Below are positions 18,312 to 27,318 of a stretch of 64,000 nucleotides of DNA, in pieces. The notes below the pieces were generated by a model. It was not told the origin of the DNA. It was given only the letters and a program-made list of their open reading frames with translations, and searched no databases. Each line of letters starts with the position of its first letter. Within the stretch, counting starts at the first letter, position 1. Both the position numbers and the translations under genes were made by a program. Origin of the DNA: Phytoactinopolyspora halotolerans. Lineage in GTDB: Bacteria; Actinomycetota; Actinomycetes; Jiangellales; Jiangellaceae. The stretch covers positions 115,064-179,063 of the forward strand of contig NZ_JAAGOA010000016.1 in NCBI RefSeq assembly GCF_010550675.1, in the 5' to 3' direction.

Positions 18312-19897
18312 CCCGTTCCCTTCCTTCCCGCCCCGTCGTCCCCCGGCCGCTGAGCCGCCGGGGATTCCTGTGGGGCACGTTCGGACTCGCCGCCGCCGGA
18401 GCCGCGGGCGGTGTGCTCACCGGCTGCTCGTCGGACAGCACCGCCGATGCCGGGACCGACCCCAGCGCCACCCCTTCGGCCGGTGGCCGGCTGCGGCTCG
18501 GGGCGGCCGGGGCCGCGACCGAGACGCTCAACGTGCTCACCGCCACGGCGATCACGGACTACATCTCGATCCACGCCCTGCACGACCCGATGGTGTCGCT
18601 CGCCGGCGACGACATCGAGCTCCGGCTCGCGGAGTCGATCGAGCCCAACGCCGACGCGACCGAGTTCACCATCCGACTCCGCCCCGACGTCACCTTCCAC
18701 GACGGCCGGCCGTGCACCGCCGACGACGTGCGCTACTCGCTGGCGGCGCTGGCCGACCCGGAGCAGAGCCCGAACTTCAGCCAGTACTACGCCGATCTCG
18801 ACGCGGCGAACCTGACCGTCGTCGACGCACGCACACTGCGGCTCCCCCTGCACCGCCCGCGGGCGGACTTCGTCGAGGGCGGGCTCGCGACGTTCTCGTT
18901 CGTCTTCCCGGACGGCACGTCGGGCGACCAGTGGGAGTCCGGCATCGGGACCGGACCGTTCCGGCTGGCGTCGGGCACCGGCGACGGACGGCTGCTGGAA
19001 CGCAACCCGGACTACTGGGACGGCACCGCGATGCTGGACGAGGTCGACATCGTCGCCATCGCCGACGCCGAGACCCGGCTGAACGCGCTGCGCGGCGGCG
19101 AGATCGACTACGCCCACGCGGTCAGCGCGGCCGGGGCGGCGGGCGTCGAGAACGACGCGGCGCTCACCATCGTCCGTGGCGGTGCGGCCAACTCGCAGGC
19201 ACTGACGTTCGAGATGAACACGGGTCTGCCGCCCTTCGACGACCCGGACGTCCGGCTGGCGATGAAACTCCTGGTCGACCGGCAAGCGCTGATCGACACC
19301 GTCCTGTTCGGCCAGGGCGTCGTCGGCAACGACATCGTCGGGCATGACCTGGTGGGGTTCAACTCCGACCTCGCCCAGCGTGAGCACGACGTCGAGCGGG
19401 CACGGGCGCTGCTCAGCGGCGCCGGCGTCAGCGAGGTCACGCTGCGGGTCGCCGAGCTGGCGCCCGGCCTGACCGACGCCGCCGATCTTCTTGTCGAGCA
19501 GGCCGCCGAGGCGGGCCTGACCGTCACGGTGGAGAGCGCCGATCCGGCGACCTACTTCGCCGACTTCGAGACCCTGATGAGCACCCCCTTCCAGGCCATC
19601 CCGTGGGTCAACCGGCCGGCCGCGACGCACATCGCCGCCTTCACCGGCAGCGCCGGTGGTTTCAACGTCACCGGCGTGGGCGGAGAAGAGTACGACGGCC
19701 TGCTCACCCGGATGCAGGCCACCGTCGACCCCGACGACCGGCAGGCGGCGCTCGACGAGATCCAGGCCTACCTGTGGGAGCACGGCGGCGACCTGGTCTG
19801 GGGATACGCCGAACAGCTCGACGCGGTGGCCGCCGGCGTCGACGGCCTGCGCTATTCGCAGTCGATACCCCTGCTCGATCAGGTCACGATGGCGTGA
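18308..19897 (+). CDS. ABC transporter substrate-binding lipoprotein, NikA/OppA family
   Basis: The 529-residue protein has a twin-arginine signal (SRRGFLWG, residues 17-23) followed by a lipobox LTGC with acylated Cys40, so it is probably a Tat-exported lipoprotein. The body is an SBP_bac_5 (family 5) fold: TVTFHDGRP-type motif FHDGRPCTADDVRYSL, then a GTGPFRL motif, both typical of peptide/nickel-binding proteins. It heads a five-component importer set inside the metallophore operon, so it is a good candidate to capture the metal-loaded siderophore, by analogy to CntA/NikA metallophore-binding proteins; this is an inference. Start GTG overlaps the salicylate synthase stop. Confidence 0.88.
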   Translation: MTRSLPSRPVVPRPLSRRGFLWGTFGLAAAGAAGGVLTGCSSDSTADAGTDPSATPSAGGRLRLGAAGAATETLNVLTATAITDYISIHALHDPMVSLAGDDIELRLAESIEPNADATEFTIRLRPDVTFHDGRPCTADDVRYSLAALADPEQSPNFSQYYADLDAANLTVVDARTLRLPLHRPRADFVEGGLATFSFVFPDGTSGDQWESGIGTGPFRLASGTGDGRLLERNPDYWDGTAMLDEVDIVAIADAETRLNALRGGEIDYAHAVSAAGAAGVENDAALTIVRGGAANSQALTFEMNTGLPPFDDPDVRLAMKLLVDRQALIDTVLFGQGVVGNDIVGHDLVGFNSDLAQREHDVERARALLSGAGVSEVTLRVAELAPGLTDAADLLVEQAAEAGLTVTVESADPATYFADFETLMSTPFQAIPWVNRPAATHIAAFTGSAGGFNVTGVGGEEYDGLLTRMQATVDPDDRQAALDEIQAYLWEHGGDLVWGYAEQLDAVAAGVDGLRYSQSIPLLDQVTMA

Positions 19898-20847
19898 GCG
19901 GACGCGCCGCGAGCCTGTCCCGCCGGCTGCCGCGCCACCTGGCGCCGGCGGCGCTCGTGCTGCTGGTGGTGAGCTTCGGGCTGTTCCTGGCCGTGGAGAT
20001 CCTGCCGGGCGATCCGGCCAGTCAGGCACTGGGGATGAATGCCGAGCCGGAGCGGACGGCCCGGCTCCGGGCCGAGCTGGGCCTGGACCGGCCGCCGGCG
20101 GAGCGCTACCTGGACTGGCTGGGAGGCCTGCTGACCGGAGATTTCGGGATCAGCGCGCTGACCCGGCAGCCGGTCGGGCCGGTGATCGCCGAGCATGCCG
20201 GCCGCAGCCTGGTGCTCGCCGCCGGAGCGCTGGCCATCGTCGTGTGCGTCGCCGTCCCGGCGGGAATCCTGGCGGGATCCCGGCCCGGGACGGCCGGTGA
20301 CCGGGCGACGTCGCTGGGCGCGCTGGCGCTGCTGTCCGTCCCGGAGTTCGTCCTGGCCACGCTCCTGATCACCGTCTTCGCGCACGGCTTGGGCTGGTTC
20401 CCGCCGGTGTCGCTGGTGAGCGGCGGCTCCGGTGCCCTGGCCGAACCGGCCAAGCTGGTCCTGCCGACCGTCACGCTGGCCGCCGTCGCCGGGTCGTTCA
20501 CCGCGCGTCTGGTCCGCGCCGCCGTCGCCGAGGCGGCCGGGTCCCCGCACGTGGAGGCCGCCAGGCTGGCCGGCATCCGGGAACCCGCGGTACTCGCGCG
20601 CCACCTGCTGCCCTCGGTGCGCGCCCCGATCGCCCAGGCCCTGGCTTTGGCCATCCCGTACCTGGCCGGTGGCGCGCTCGTCGTGGAGACCGCGTTCGGG
20701 TACCCGGGCCTGGCCGCGCTGGTGGCCGAGGCCGCCGCCAACCGGGACGCGGTTCTGCTCGGCGGCGCCGGGATGCTGCTGGCCGCCGTCGCCGTCACCG
20801 GCTTCTGGCTGGCCGAGCTGGCAGGGAGGCCCCAATGGTCCGGCTGA
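19894..20847 (+). CDS. ABC permease, NikB/DppB family
   Basis: This 317-residue integral membrane protein starts at GTG 19894 inside the lipoprotein stop (GTGA). The N-terminus has the DppB-type membrane helix plus LPGDPASQALGMNAEPE, a family hallmark. The cytoplasmic EAA loop EAARLAGIREPAVLARHLLP contacts the ATPase. At least five further hydrophobic segments follow. It pairs with the next permease to form the pore of the NikABCDE/Opp-like importer. An in-frame open region extends upstream to 19603 but lies inside the lipoprotein gene and is not used. Confidence 0.9.
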   Translation: MSGRAASLSRRLPRHLAPAALVLLVVSFGLFLAVEILPGDPASQALGMNAEPERTARLRAELGLDRPPAERYLDWLGGLLTGDFGISALTRQPVGPVIAEHAGRSLVLAAGALAIVVCVAVPAGILAGSRPGTAGDRATSLGALALLSVPEFVLATLLITVFAHGLGWFPPVSLVSGGSGALAEPAKLVLPTVTLAAVAGSFTARLVRAAVAEAAGSPHVEAARLAGIREPAVLARHLLPSVRAPIAQALALAIPYLAGGALVVETAFGYPGLAALVAEAAANRDAVLLGGAGMLLAAVAVTGFWLAELAGRPQWSG

Positions 20848-21641
20848 CGCCAGGCTGGCTGCTGGTGGCCGCGCCCGGCGTCGTCGCCGCGACCGTCGCG
20901 CTGGCCGGGCCGCTCGTCGTCGACGATGCCGCCACGGCCTCGCGCGGGCGTCCGTTCCTGCCACCCGGCCCGGGAATCCCCCTAGGCACCGACCACCTCG
21001 GGCGGGATGTGTGGTCGATGGTGCTCGACTCCGGGTTGACATTGATCGTGCTCCCGCTGGTGGCCACGGTGATCGGCACGCTGATCGGTGCGTCGCTCGG
21101 GTTGCTGACCGGCTGGCGGCACGGTGCGCTCGGTGCGCTCGCGGTGCGGGCCAGCGAGCTGTTACTGGTGGTGCCGCCACTGCTGATCACCGTGCTGGCG
21201 CTGAACGCGGCGAGCGGGTCCGGCACGGCCGTGCTGATCGTGGTGGTGGCGTTGCTGGGCGTCCCGAGCACCATGCGGTTCACCCGGGCGGCCACCTCGG
21301 CCGTCGTCCATCGCGGCTACGTGGAGCATGCGGTGGCGATCGGCGAACGCACCCCGACGCTGCTGGTGCGGGAGGTGCTGCCCACGGTCGCCGCGCCGGT
21401 GCTCGCTGACGCCGGGCTGCGCCTGGTGGGCGCGATCTACGTCATCGCCTCGGTGAGCTTCCTCGGGCTGGGTGGCTCGGCGCTGGGGCACAGCTGGGCG
21501 GGGATGGTCGCCGACAACGTCGTCGGCGTGCCGCTCAACCCGTGGGCGGTGGTGGCGCCGGCGGTCGGCATCGTCGCCGTCGTGGTCTCGGTCAACCTGG
21601 TGGCCGACCGGCTCGCCGACACGGCCCGGAGGTCGGTGTGA
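20835..21641 (+). CDS. ABC permease, NikC/DppC family
   Basis: A 268-residue permease with LGTDHLGRDVWSMVLDS near residue 52, the DppC/NikC signature (GTDxxGRD). It has several membrane spans, an EAA-like loop HAVAIGERTPTLLVREVLP, and the late motif SFLGLGGSALGHSWAGMV. It overlaps the preceding permease by 13 bp, and its stop overlaps the next ATG by one base (TGATG). With the NikB-like partner it forms the translocation channel served by the fused ATPase. Confidence 0.9.
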   Translation: MVRLTPGWLLVAAPGVVAATVALAGPLVVDDAATASRGRPFLPPGPGIPLGTDHLGRDVWSMVLDSGLTLIVLPLVATVIGTLIGASLGLLTGWRHGALGALAVRASELLLVVPPLLITVLALNAASGSGTAVLIVVVALLGVPSTMRFTRAATSAVVHRGYVEHAVAIGERTPTLLVREVLPTVAAPVLADAGLRLVGAIYVIASVSFLGLGGSALGHSWAGMVADNVVGVPLNPWAVVAPAVGIVAVVVSVNLVADRLADTARRSV

Positions 21642-23323
21642 TGAGCGACGTCGTCGTCGTGGAGAACCTGACCGTCGGGGCCCGCACCGGACCCGTGCTC
21701 AGCGACGTCTCGTACCGGCTCGGCGCCGGCGGGAGGCTGGCCATCGTCGGCGAGTCCGGGGCCGGAAAGACCACGCTGGCGCTGGCCGCGCTCGGCGTGG
21801 TCCGGCCGGGGCTGCGGCGGCAGGCCGGCACGGTCCATCTCACCGGCCGCGATCTCTTCGCGCTGCCGGAGCGGGCCCGCCGCTCGCTGCGCCGACACGC
21901 CACCGCATGGCTGGCGCAGGACCCGGCCGCGGCGCTGACACCCACCATGCCGGTCGGGCGGCAGATCGCCGAGTTGCTCGAGTCGCCGTCGCCGGCTCGG
22001 GTCGCCGCCCGGTTGCGCGCGGTCGACCTCCCGGACGACGAGGAGTTCCGCCGACGCCTGCCCGGCCAGCTCTCCGGCGGGCAGCAGCGCCGGCTCGCGC
22101 TGGCGCGGGCGCTGGCGGCCCGGCCGCAGCTGGTCGTGCTGGACGAACCGACCGCCGGGCTGGACACGGTGACCAGCCGCGCCGTCGTCGCCGAGATCGA
22201 ACGGTGGCAGGCGGAGCTCGGCTTCGCGCTGCTGGTGGTGACGCACGATCTGGAGCTCGCCGCCCGCGCCTGCGACGAGTTGCTGGTGCTCCACGACGGG
22301 CGGGCGGTCGACACCGGCCCCACCGTGGAGGTCCTGATCTCGTCGCGGCAGGAGTACACCCGGCGGCTGGTCGACGCGTATCCGGACGCCGAATCCGAAC
22401 CGTCGTCGAGCCAACAGCGCCGGGCCACGACCCGACGGGCCGGAGCGCAGATCGGAGACGGGTCGCCCACCACGCCCTCGTCCACGGACGGCCGGCCGGT
22501 GCTGCGGGCGGACGACGTCCACGCCGGTTTCGGCACCACCGGTGTGCTGCACGGCGTCTCGCTCGACGTCGCGGCCGGCGAGTGCGTGGCGATCATCGGC
22601 GCCAGCGGGTCGGGCAAGACCACGCTGGCCAGGTCGATCGTCGGGCTGCATCCGCCCAGCGACGGCCGGATCGTCATCGACGGAACCGCCGTCGCCCCGC
22701 ACGCCGCCGGACGCGGCGCCAGCGAGCGGGCGGCCGTGCAGCTCGTCCCGCAGGATCCGTTCGGCTCGCTGCACCCGCGCCGCTCGGTGCTGGCCTCCGT
22801 CGCCCGGCCCGCGCGGCTGCTGCACGGCGAATCGCGCACGCGCGCCGCCGGCATCGCCGCCGAGCTGCTCGAACGGGTGGGCGTCGGCGCGGCGGACGGC
22901 CGCCGTCGCCCGGCCGAGCTGTCCGGCGGGCAACGCCAGCGGGTCGCCCTGGCCCGGGCGCTGGCGGCCCGGCCGTCGGTGCTGATCTGCGACGAGGTCA
23001 CCTCCGCCCTGGACACTACCGTCGCGGCGGCCGTGCTGGACCTGATCGACCGGCTCCGCGACGAGCTGGGCGTCGCCGTCGTGTTCATCACCCACGAGCT
23101 CGGCCACATCCGGCGCGTCGCCGACCGGGTGGTGGTGCTCGACGCCGGCCGGGTCCGCGAGAGCGGCCCCACCGCCGACGTGTTCGACCGACCGCGCCAT
23201 CCGGTCACCGCGTCACTGGTCGGCGCCGTCACGTCGCTGCGGGCGACGTTGGCGACGGCGCCGCCGCCGCGGCGCGGCCCTGAGACTGCACACCTGTCCA
23301 CACCGCTGGGAGGAAACCCGTGA
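21641..23323 (+). CDS. Fused double ABC ATPase (DppD-DppF/NikD-NikE type)
   Basis: The 560-residue protein holds two complete nucleotide-binding domains joined by a hydrophilic linker near 255-285. NBD1: Walker A GESGAGKTT (37-45), signature LSGGQQRRL, Walker B LVVLDEPT. NBD2: Walker A GASGSGKTT (near 320), signature LSGGQRQRV, Walker B VLICDEVTS. In most Opp/Nik systems these are separate DppD and DppF chains; here one gene covers both. I chose ATG 21641, which overlaps the permease stop; the open frame upstream lies within the permease. It powers the NikABC-like importer. Confidence 0.92.
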   Translation: MSDVVVVENLTVGARTGPVLSDVSYRLGAGGRLAIVGESGAGKTTLALAALGVVRPGLRRQAGTVHLTGRDLFALPERARRSLRRHATAWLAQDPAAALTPTMPVGRQIAELLESPSPARVAARLRAVDLPDDEEFRRRLPGQLSGGQQRRLALARALAARPQLVVLDEPTAGLDTVTSRAVVAEIERWQAELGFALLVVTHDLELAARACDELLVLHDGRAVDTGPTVEVLISSRQEYTRRLVDAYPDAESEPSSSQQRRATTRRAGAQIGDGSPTTPSSTDGRPVLRADDVHAGFGTTGVLHGVSLDVAAGECVAIIGASGSGKTTLARSIVGLHPPSDGRIVIDGTAVAPHAAGRGASERAAVQLVPQDPFGSLHPRRSVLASVARPARLLHGESRTRAAGIAAELLERVGVGAADGRRRPAELSGGQRQRVALARALAARPSVLICDEVTSALDTTVAAAVLDLIDRLRDELGVAVVFITHELGHIRRVADRVVVLDAGRVRESGPTADVFDRPRHPVTASLVGAVTSLRATLATAPPPRRGPETAHLSTPLGGNP

Positions 23324-25173
23324 GCGTCGACACCTCCGAATCCGTCTCCCCGACCCCATCGGAGACCGATCCGCCGCCCGAGCCCGACCCTGGCGGCGGC
23401 GCCGGCACGCTGCAGACGCGGATCGCCGCGCTGCTCCCGTTCGCCCGCGACGACGCCGGCCGGTACATCCTGTCCGCCGTCCTGGCCGTGCTGGCCACGC
23501 TGTGCCAGCTCGGCCCGTTCTACGTCATCTACCTGGCCGTGCGCGGCGTCGTGGACGGCACGGCCGGCGCGGACGACTTCTACGGCTACGCCTGGGCCGC
23601 GCTCGCGCTGGTGGTCGGGCAGTACCTCTTCCTGGGTCTGTCCACGTCCATCTCGCACCGAGCCGCGTTCGGCACGCTGTTCCGGCTGCGGATGCGGATC
23701 GGCGAGCGGCTGGGCCGGGTGCCGCTGGGACGCGTCACCGGGAAACGGTCCGGAGAGATCCAGCGCACGCTGTCGCAGGACATCGAACGCCTGGAGCTTT
23801 TCCTCGCGCATGCGATCCCGGACCTGGTCGCCGCCGTCGTCGTGGTGCTCGCCAGCACCGTGTGGATGCTCGTCGTCGACTGGCGAATGGCGCTCGCCGC
23901 GGCCGTCTGCGTCGTCGCCGCCATCGCTCTGATGAGCCGCGGCGTCGCTCGCAGCCAGCCGCTCATGGGCGGCTACATGGCGTCGATGGGCCGGATGAAC
24001 GGCTCGATCGTCGAGATGGTCCGCGGGCTGCCGATCGTGCGGACGTTCAACCGCACCGGCGAGACGTTCGCCGAGACGCAGGAGGCGATCCACGCGGCCG
24101 CGAAGTATCAGGCCGACTGGGGACGGGCCTTCCTCCCCCTGTTCACCGCCTTCTACACGGTCGCCGCGGCCACCGTGGTCACCATCGTCCCGGTCGGCCT
24201 GCTGCTGTGGTCCAACGACGCCATCGACACCCCCGAGCTGCTGTTCTTCTTCGTGATCGGGCTGGGCTACGGGACGCCCGTCGTCAAGCTGCTCGACTTC
24301 AGCGCCAACATGTCCCACCTGACCTACGGGGTCCAGCTGATCAACGAGCTGAAGGACGCCGGCGAGCTGCCCGAGGCGGACCGCGAGGCGGAGCTGCGCG
24401 ACTCCTCGGTCGAGTTCGACGACGTGAGCTTCCGGTACGACGGCGCCGAGCGGGACGCGCTCAGCGGCGTGTCCTTCCACGCCGAGCCGGGCACGGTGAC
24501 CGCGCTGGTCGGTCCGTCCGGCGCGGGCAAGAGCACCGTGGCCCGCTTGATCTGCCGGTTCTTCGATGTGGACGCCGGCTCCATCCGGGTCGGTGGGACG
24601 GATGTCCGCCAGATCCCGTTCTCGCAGCTCATGCGGCACGTCTCGTTCGTCTTCCAGGAGACGTTCCTCTTCGACGACACCGTCGCCGCCAACCTGCGGC
24701 TGGCCCGCCCGGACGCCACCGACGAGGAGCTGGAGAAGGCCTGCCGCTCGGCGCGGGCACACGAGTTCATCGCCGCGATGCCGGACGGCTACCAGACCCG
24801 CATCGGCCAGCACGGCGCCCGGCTCTCCGGTGGTGAGCGGCAGCGGCTCGCCATCGCCCGGACCCTGCTCAAGGACACCGAGGTCGTCGTCCTGGACGAG
24901 GCCACCGCCTTCGTCGATCCGGAGAACGAGGTGGCCCTGCAGGACGCGGTCGACGCGCTGGTGGCCGACCGCACCGTCATCATCGTGGCGCACCGGCTGT
25001 CGACCATCGTCGGCGCGGAGCAGATCCTCGTCGTCGACGACGGCCGGATCGTCGAGCGCGGGCACCACGGCGAGCTGGTGGCCGCGGACGGCCTCTACGC
25101 CACCATGTGGCAGGCGTTCCAGGCCGCCGAACAGGTCGCCCTCGGCGACGCGGTCCACCAGGAGCGCCCATGA
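23320..25173 (+). CDS. ABC half-transporter with fused membrane and ATPase domains, IrtA/YbtP-like
   Basis: The 617-residue protein has a proline-rich N-terminus, a six-helix ABC exporter-fold membrane domain (about 45-330) and an NBD (about 345-600). NBD motifs are GPSGAGKSTVARL, LSGGERQRLAIARTLL, VVLDEATAF and H-loop VIIVAHRLSTI. The Walker B continuation TAFVDPENE is characteristic of IrtA/IrtB/YbtP/YbtQ, exporter-fold proteins known to import siderophores. There is no N-terminal siderophore-interacting FAD domain such as that of mycobacterial IrtA. It overlaps the ATPase gene by GTGA and the partner half-transporter by ATGA. Import of metal-siderophore is likely; export of the apo-siderophore is the alternative. 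Confidence 0.88.
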   Translation: MSVDTSESVSPTPSETDPPPEPDPGGGAGTLQTRIAALLPFARDDAGRYILSAVLAVLATLCQLGPFYVIYLAVRGVVDGTAGADDFYGYAWAALALVVGQYLFLGLSTSISHRAAFGTLFRLRMRIGERLGRVPLGRVTGKRSGEIQRTLSQDIERLELFLAHAIPDLVAAVVVVLASTVWMLVVDWRMALAAAVCVVAAIALMSRGVARSQPLMGGYMASMGRMNGSIVEMVRGLPIVRTFNRTGETFAETQEAIHAAAKYQADWGRAFLPLFTAFYTVAAATVVTIVPVGLLLWSNDAIDTPELLFFFVIGLGYGTPVVKLLDFSANMSHLTYGVQLINELKDAGELPEADREAELRDSSVEFDDVSFRYDGAERDALSGVSFHAEPGTVTALVGPSGAGKSTVARLICRFFDVDAGSIRVGGTDVRQIPFSQLMRHVSFVFQETFLFDDTVAANLRLARPDATDEELEKACRSARAHEFIAAMPDGYQTRIGQHGARLSGGERQRLAIARTLLKDTEVVVLDEATAFVDPENEVALQDAVDALVADRTVIIVAHRLSTIVGAEQILVVDDGRIVERGHHGELVAADGLYATMWQAFQAAEQVALGDAVHQERP

Positions 25174-26993
25174 CAGCGCAGCATCACGACACCCAGCAGG
25201 AGGATGGCATCCCCATGACCACCACCGCCGCCACCCAGCCCGCGTTCTACACCGGCACGGTCCGCACCATCTGGCGGCTGTTCGGCCCGCACCGCCGCGC
25301 GTTCGCCGTCGCGCTGGTCACCCAGGTGCTGATGGCGATGGCTGCCGCCGTCCCGGTGGTGACCCTGGTGTGGGCGGTGGAGCGGATCCGGACGGACACG
25401 CTCGAGGGCGGTCAGGTCTGGCTGGCCATCGGGCTCGTCCTGGCCGGCGTGGCGGGTCAGTACGTCTTCGGCTACATCAGCAACCGGCTGGCCTGGACGG
25501 CGACGTTCTACGGGATCGGTCAGGCCCGCACCGACACGCTGAAACACGTGCAGCGTCTCCCGCTCGGCACCGTCCGCGACCGCGGAACCGGCGACGTGTC
25601 CACGGTGCTCACCAGCGACATGGAGGCGGTCTCCACCTACGCCCACAGCGGCCTTCCGACGTGGTTCCGCGCCGTGTCGCTGCCGGTGTTCATCGTCGCC
25701 GGGCTGCTCACCGTCGACGTGCCGATGGCGTTCGTGGTGGCGGCCAGCGTCGCGGCCTCGTTGCCGCTGTACAAGTGGACGTCCCGCTATCTCGGCCGGC
25801 AGTCGCTGGAGCGTGGCAACCTGATCGCCACGGCGAACGACCGTGTGATCGAGTACGTGCAGGGCATCGCGGTCGTCCGGGCCTTCGACCGGACCGGCTC
25901 GCGGCTGAACTGGTTCCACGACGCGGTCGCCGACGTCCGGCGCATCAACGAGCGGCTGACGGTCAAGCTGGTGCCGGTGGCCCTGCTGACCATGGTGATC
26001 GTGGAGCTCGGCATCCCGTCGACCATCGGCGCGCTCGGCTACTGGTACGCCGACGGACGCATCGACGCCGGGACCGTGCTGATCTTCCTCGTGCTGGTGC
26101 TGCGCGTCTACCCGCCGCTGCTCCAGGTGGTCGGCAGCGCGGAGCAGTCCCGGATGGCGGAGGCGGCGCTGCGTCGCATCGGGGCGATCCACGATCTGCC
26201 GCCGCAACCGTCTCCGACCGAGGTCGGGCCCGGTGTGAGCGAGCCGTCGATCCAGCTCGACGACGTCACGTTCGGTTACGTACCCGGCCAACCCGTGGTG
26301 CACGGACTGTCCCTGCAGGTGCCGCCGAAGACGATGACGGCCCTGGTGGGGCCGTCCGGCGCCGGTAAGAGTACGGTGCTGGCGCTGATCGCGCGGTTCT
26401 GGGACGTCGACGACGGCGCGGTGCGTCTCGGCGGCGAGGACGTCCGCGACCTCACGCCGGAGCAGGTGTTCGACGCGATCACGGTCGTCTTCCAGGACGT
26501 ATACCTGTTTCAGGGCACCATCCGCGACAACATCGCTTTCGGCCGCGAAGGCGCCACCGACGAGGCCATCGAGGGCGCCGCCCGCCAGGCTCAGGCGCAC
26601 GAGTTCATCACCGCCTTGCCGCAGGGGTACGACACCCCTGTGGGTGAAGGCGGGGCCTCGCTGTCTGGCGGGGAGCGCCAGCGCATCTCCATCGCCCGGG
26701 CCATCCTGAAGGACTCCCCGATCGTCCTGCTCGATGAGGCCACCTCGGCCCTGGACCCGATCAACGAGCAAGCCGTCCAGCAGGCCTTCGCCGAGCTGGT
26801 CCGGGACCGTACGGTGGTGGTCGTCGCCCACCGGCTCAGCACCATCCGGTCGGCCGATCAGATCGTCGTCATGGACGGCGGGCGAGCGGTGGAGCGCGGC
26901 ACGCACACCGACCTCCTCGCGGCCGACGGCCGCTACGCCCGGCTGTGGGCCGAGCGCGAACGCGCCAGCTCCTGGCGACTTGCAGCCTCGTAG
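25170..26993 (+). CDS. ABC half-transporter, IrtB/YbtQ-like partner
   Basis: A 607-residue exporter-fold half-transporter. The membrane domain spans about 30-330; the NBD has GPSGAGKSTVLALI, LSGGERQRISIARAIL, IVLLDEATSALDPINE and VVVVAHRLSTI. ATG at 25170 overlaps the stop of its partner (ATGA) and has GGAG five bases upstream; a second in-frame ATG at 25215 follows AGGAGG and may be the true start. It should form a heterodimer with the preceding protein. It is the last gene of the siderophore operon, and a strong hairpin follows 24 bp downstream. Confidence 0.88.
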   Translation: MTAQHHDTQQEDGIPMTTTAATQPAFYTGTVRTIWRLFGPHRRAFAVALVTQVLMAMAAAVPVVTLVWAVERIRTDTLEGGQVWLAIGLVLAGVAGQYVFGYISNRLAWTATFYGIGQARTDTLKHVQRLPLGTVRDRGTGDVSTVLTSDMEAVSTYAHSGLPTWFRAVSLPVFIVAGLLTVDVPMAFVVAASVAASLPLYKWTSRYLGRQSLERGNLIATANDRVIEYVQGIAVVRAFDRTGSRLNWFHDAVADVRRINERLTVKLVPVALLTMVIVELGIPSTIGALGYWYADGRIDAGTVLIFLVLVLRVYPPLLQVVGSAEQSRMAEAALRRIGAIHDLPPQPSPTEVGPGVSEPSIQLDDVTFGYVPGQPVVHGLSLQVPPKTMTALVGPSGAGKSTVLALIARFWDVDDGAVRLGGEDVRDLTPEQVFDAITVVFQDVYLFQGTIRDNIAFGREGATDEAIEGAARQAQAHEFITALPQGYDTPVGEGGASLSGGERQRISIARAILKDSPIVLLDEATSALDPINEQAVQQAFAELVRDRTVVVVAHRLSTIRSADQIVVMDGGRAVERGTHTDLLAADGRYARLWAERERASSWRLAAS

Positions 26994-27016
26994 TCCGGAG
27001 CGCCCCACTCCCGTAG

Positions 27017-27065
27017 TGATCATGAACACTTTCCGTTCCCATAGCACGGTTAGTGTTCATGATCA
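27017..27065. terminator. Hairpin after the siderophore operon
   Basis: Inverted repeat TGATCATGAACACT (27017-27030) and AGTGTTCATGATCA (27052-27065), 14 bp perfect, with an inner CCGT/ACGG stem. It lies just after the last transporter gene and before the glycosidase promoter. No U-tract follows, so it may instead be a single copy of a palindromic repeat family. Confidence 0.6.
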
Positions 27066-27091
27066 TCGGAGGTGCGGCGGGGAGATGGGTA

Positions 27092-27120
27092 TTGACGGCT
27101 GCGTTGTGAGCGCTCACAAT
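27092..27120 (+). promoter_or_regulatory. Sigma70-type promoter of the glycosidase gene
   Basis: TTGACG at 27092-27097 and CACAAT at 27115-27120 are separated by exactly 17 bp. The perfect palindrome at 27104-27119 covers the spacer and most of the -10 box, a classic repression geometry. The leader to the ATG at 27319 would be about 190 nt. The remainder of the 26994-27318 gap holds the hairpin, a second palindrome and nothing else recognisable. Confidence 0.65.
27104..27119. promoter_or_regulatory. LacI-family operator, lac-like palindrome
   Basis: TTGTGAGCGCTCACAA is a perfect 16-bp palindrome, identical to the core of the idealised E. coli lac operator. It overlaps the promoter spacer and -10. 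The cognate repressor is not known: the nearby LacI protein more likely binds the other palindrome, which it shares with its own leader. Confidence 0.75.
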
Positions 27121-27190
27121 GGTGCGCCAAGAACGTACGCGATTCGCCCGGCCTACCCCCGCTTTCCATGCAGCGGTGAATCGAGCACAG

Positions 27191-27208
27191 TGTCGAACCG
27201 GTTCGACA
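27191..27208. promoter_or_regulatory. LacI-family operator (AACCGGTT type), glycosidase leader
   Basis: TGTCGAACCGGTTCGACA is a perfect 18-bp palindrome. The first 15 bases recur at 31086, just before the lacI gene. AACCGGTT cores with flanking G/C are usual for LacI-family sites, so this is the probable site of the regulator at 31125. Confidence 0.75.
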
Positions 27209-27318
27209 ACCACGGGCCGGAACGGGAGAGAGAAGGGAGAGCACGCACGATCCCGCACCCCCACGGTGCGAGGCGGACATGCGACGACGACACATACATC
27301 AACGCAGGAGCAGCAACG

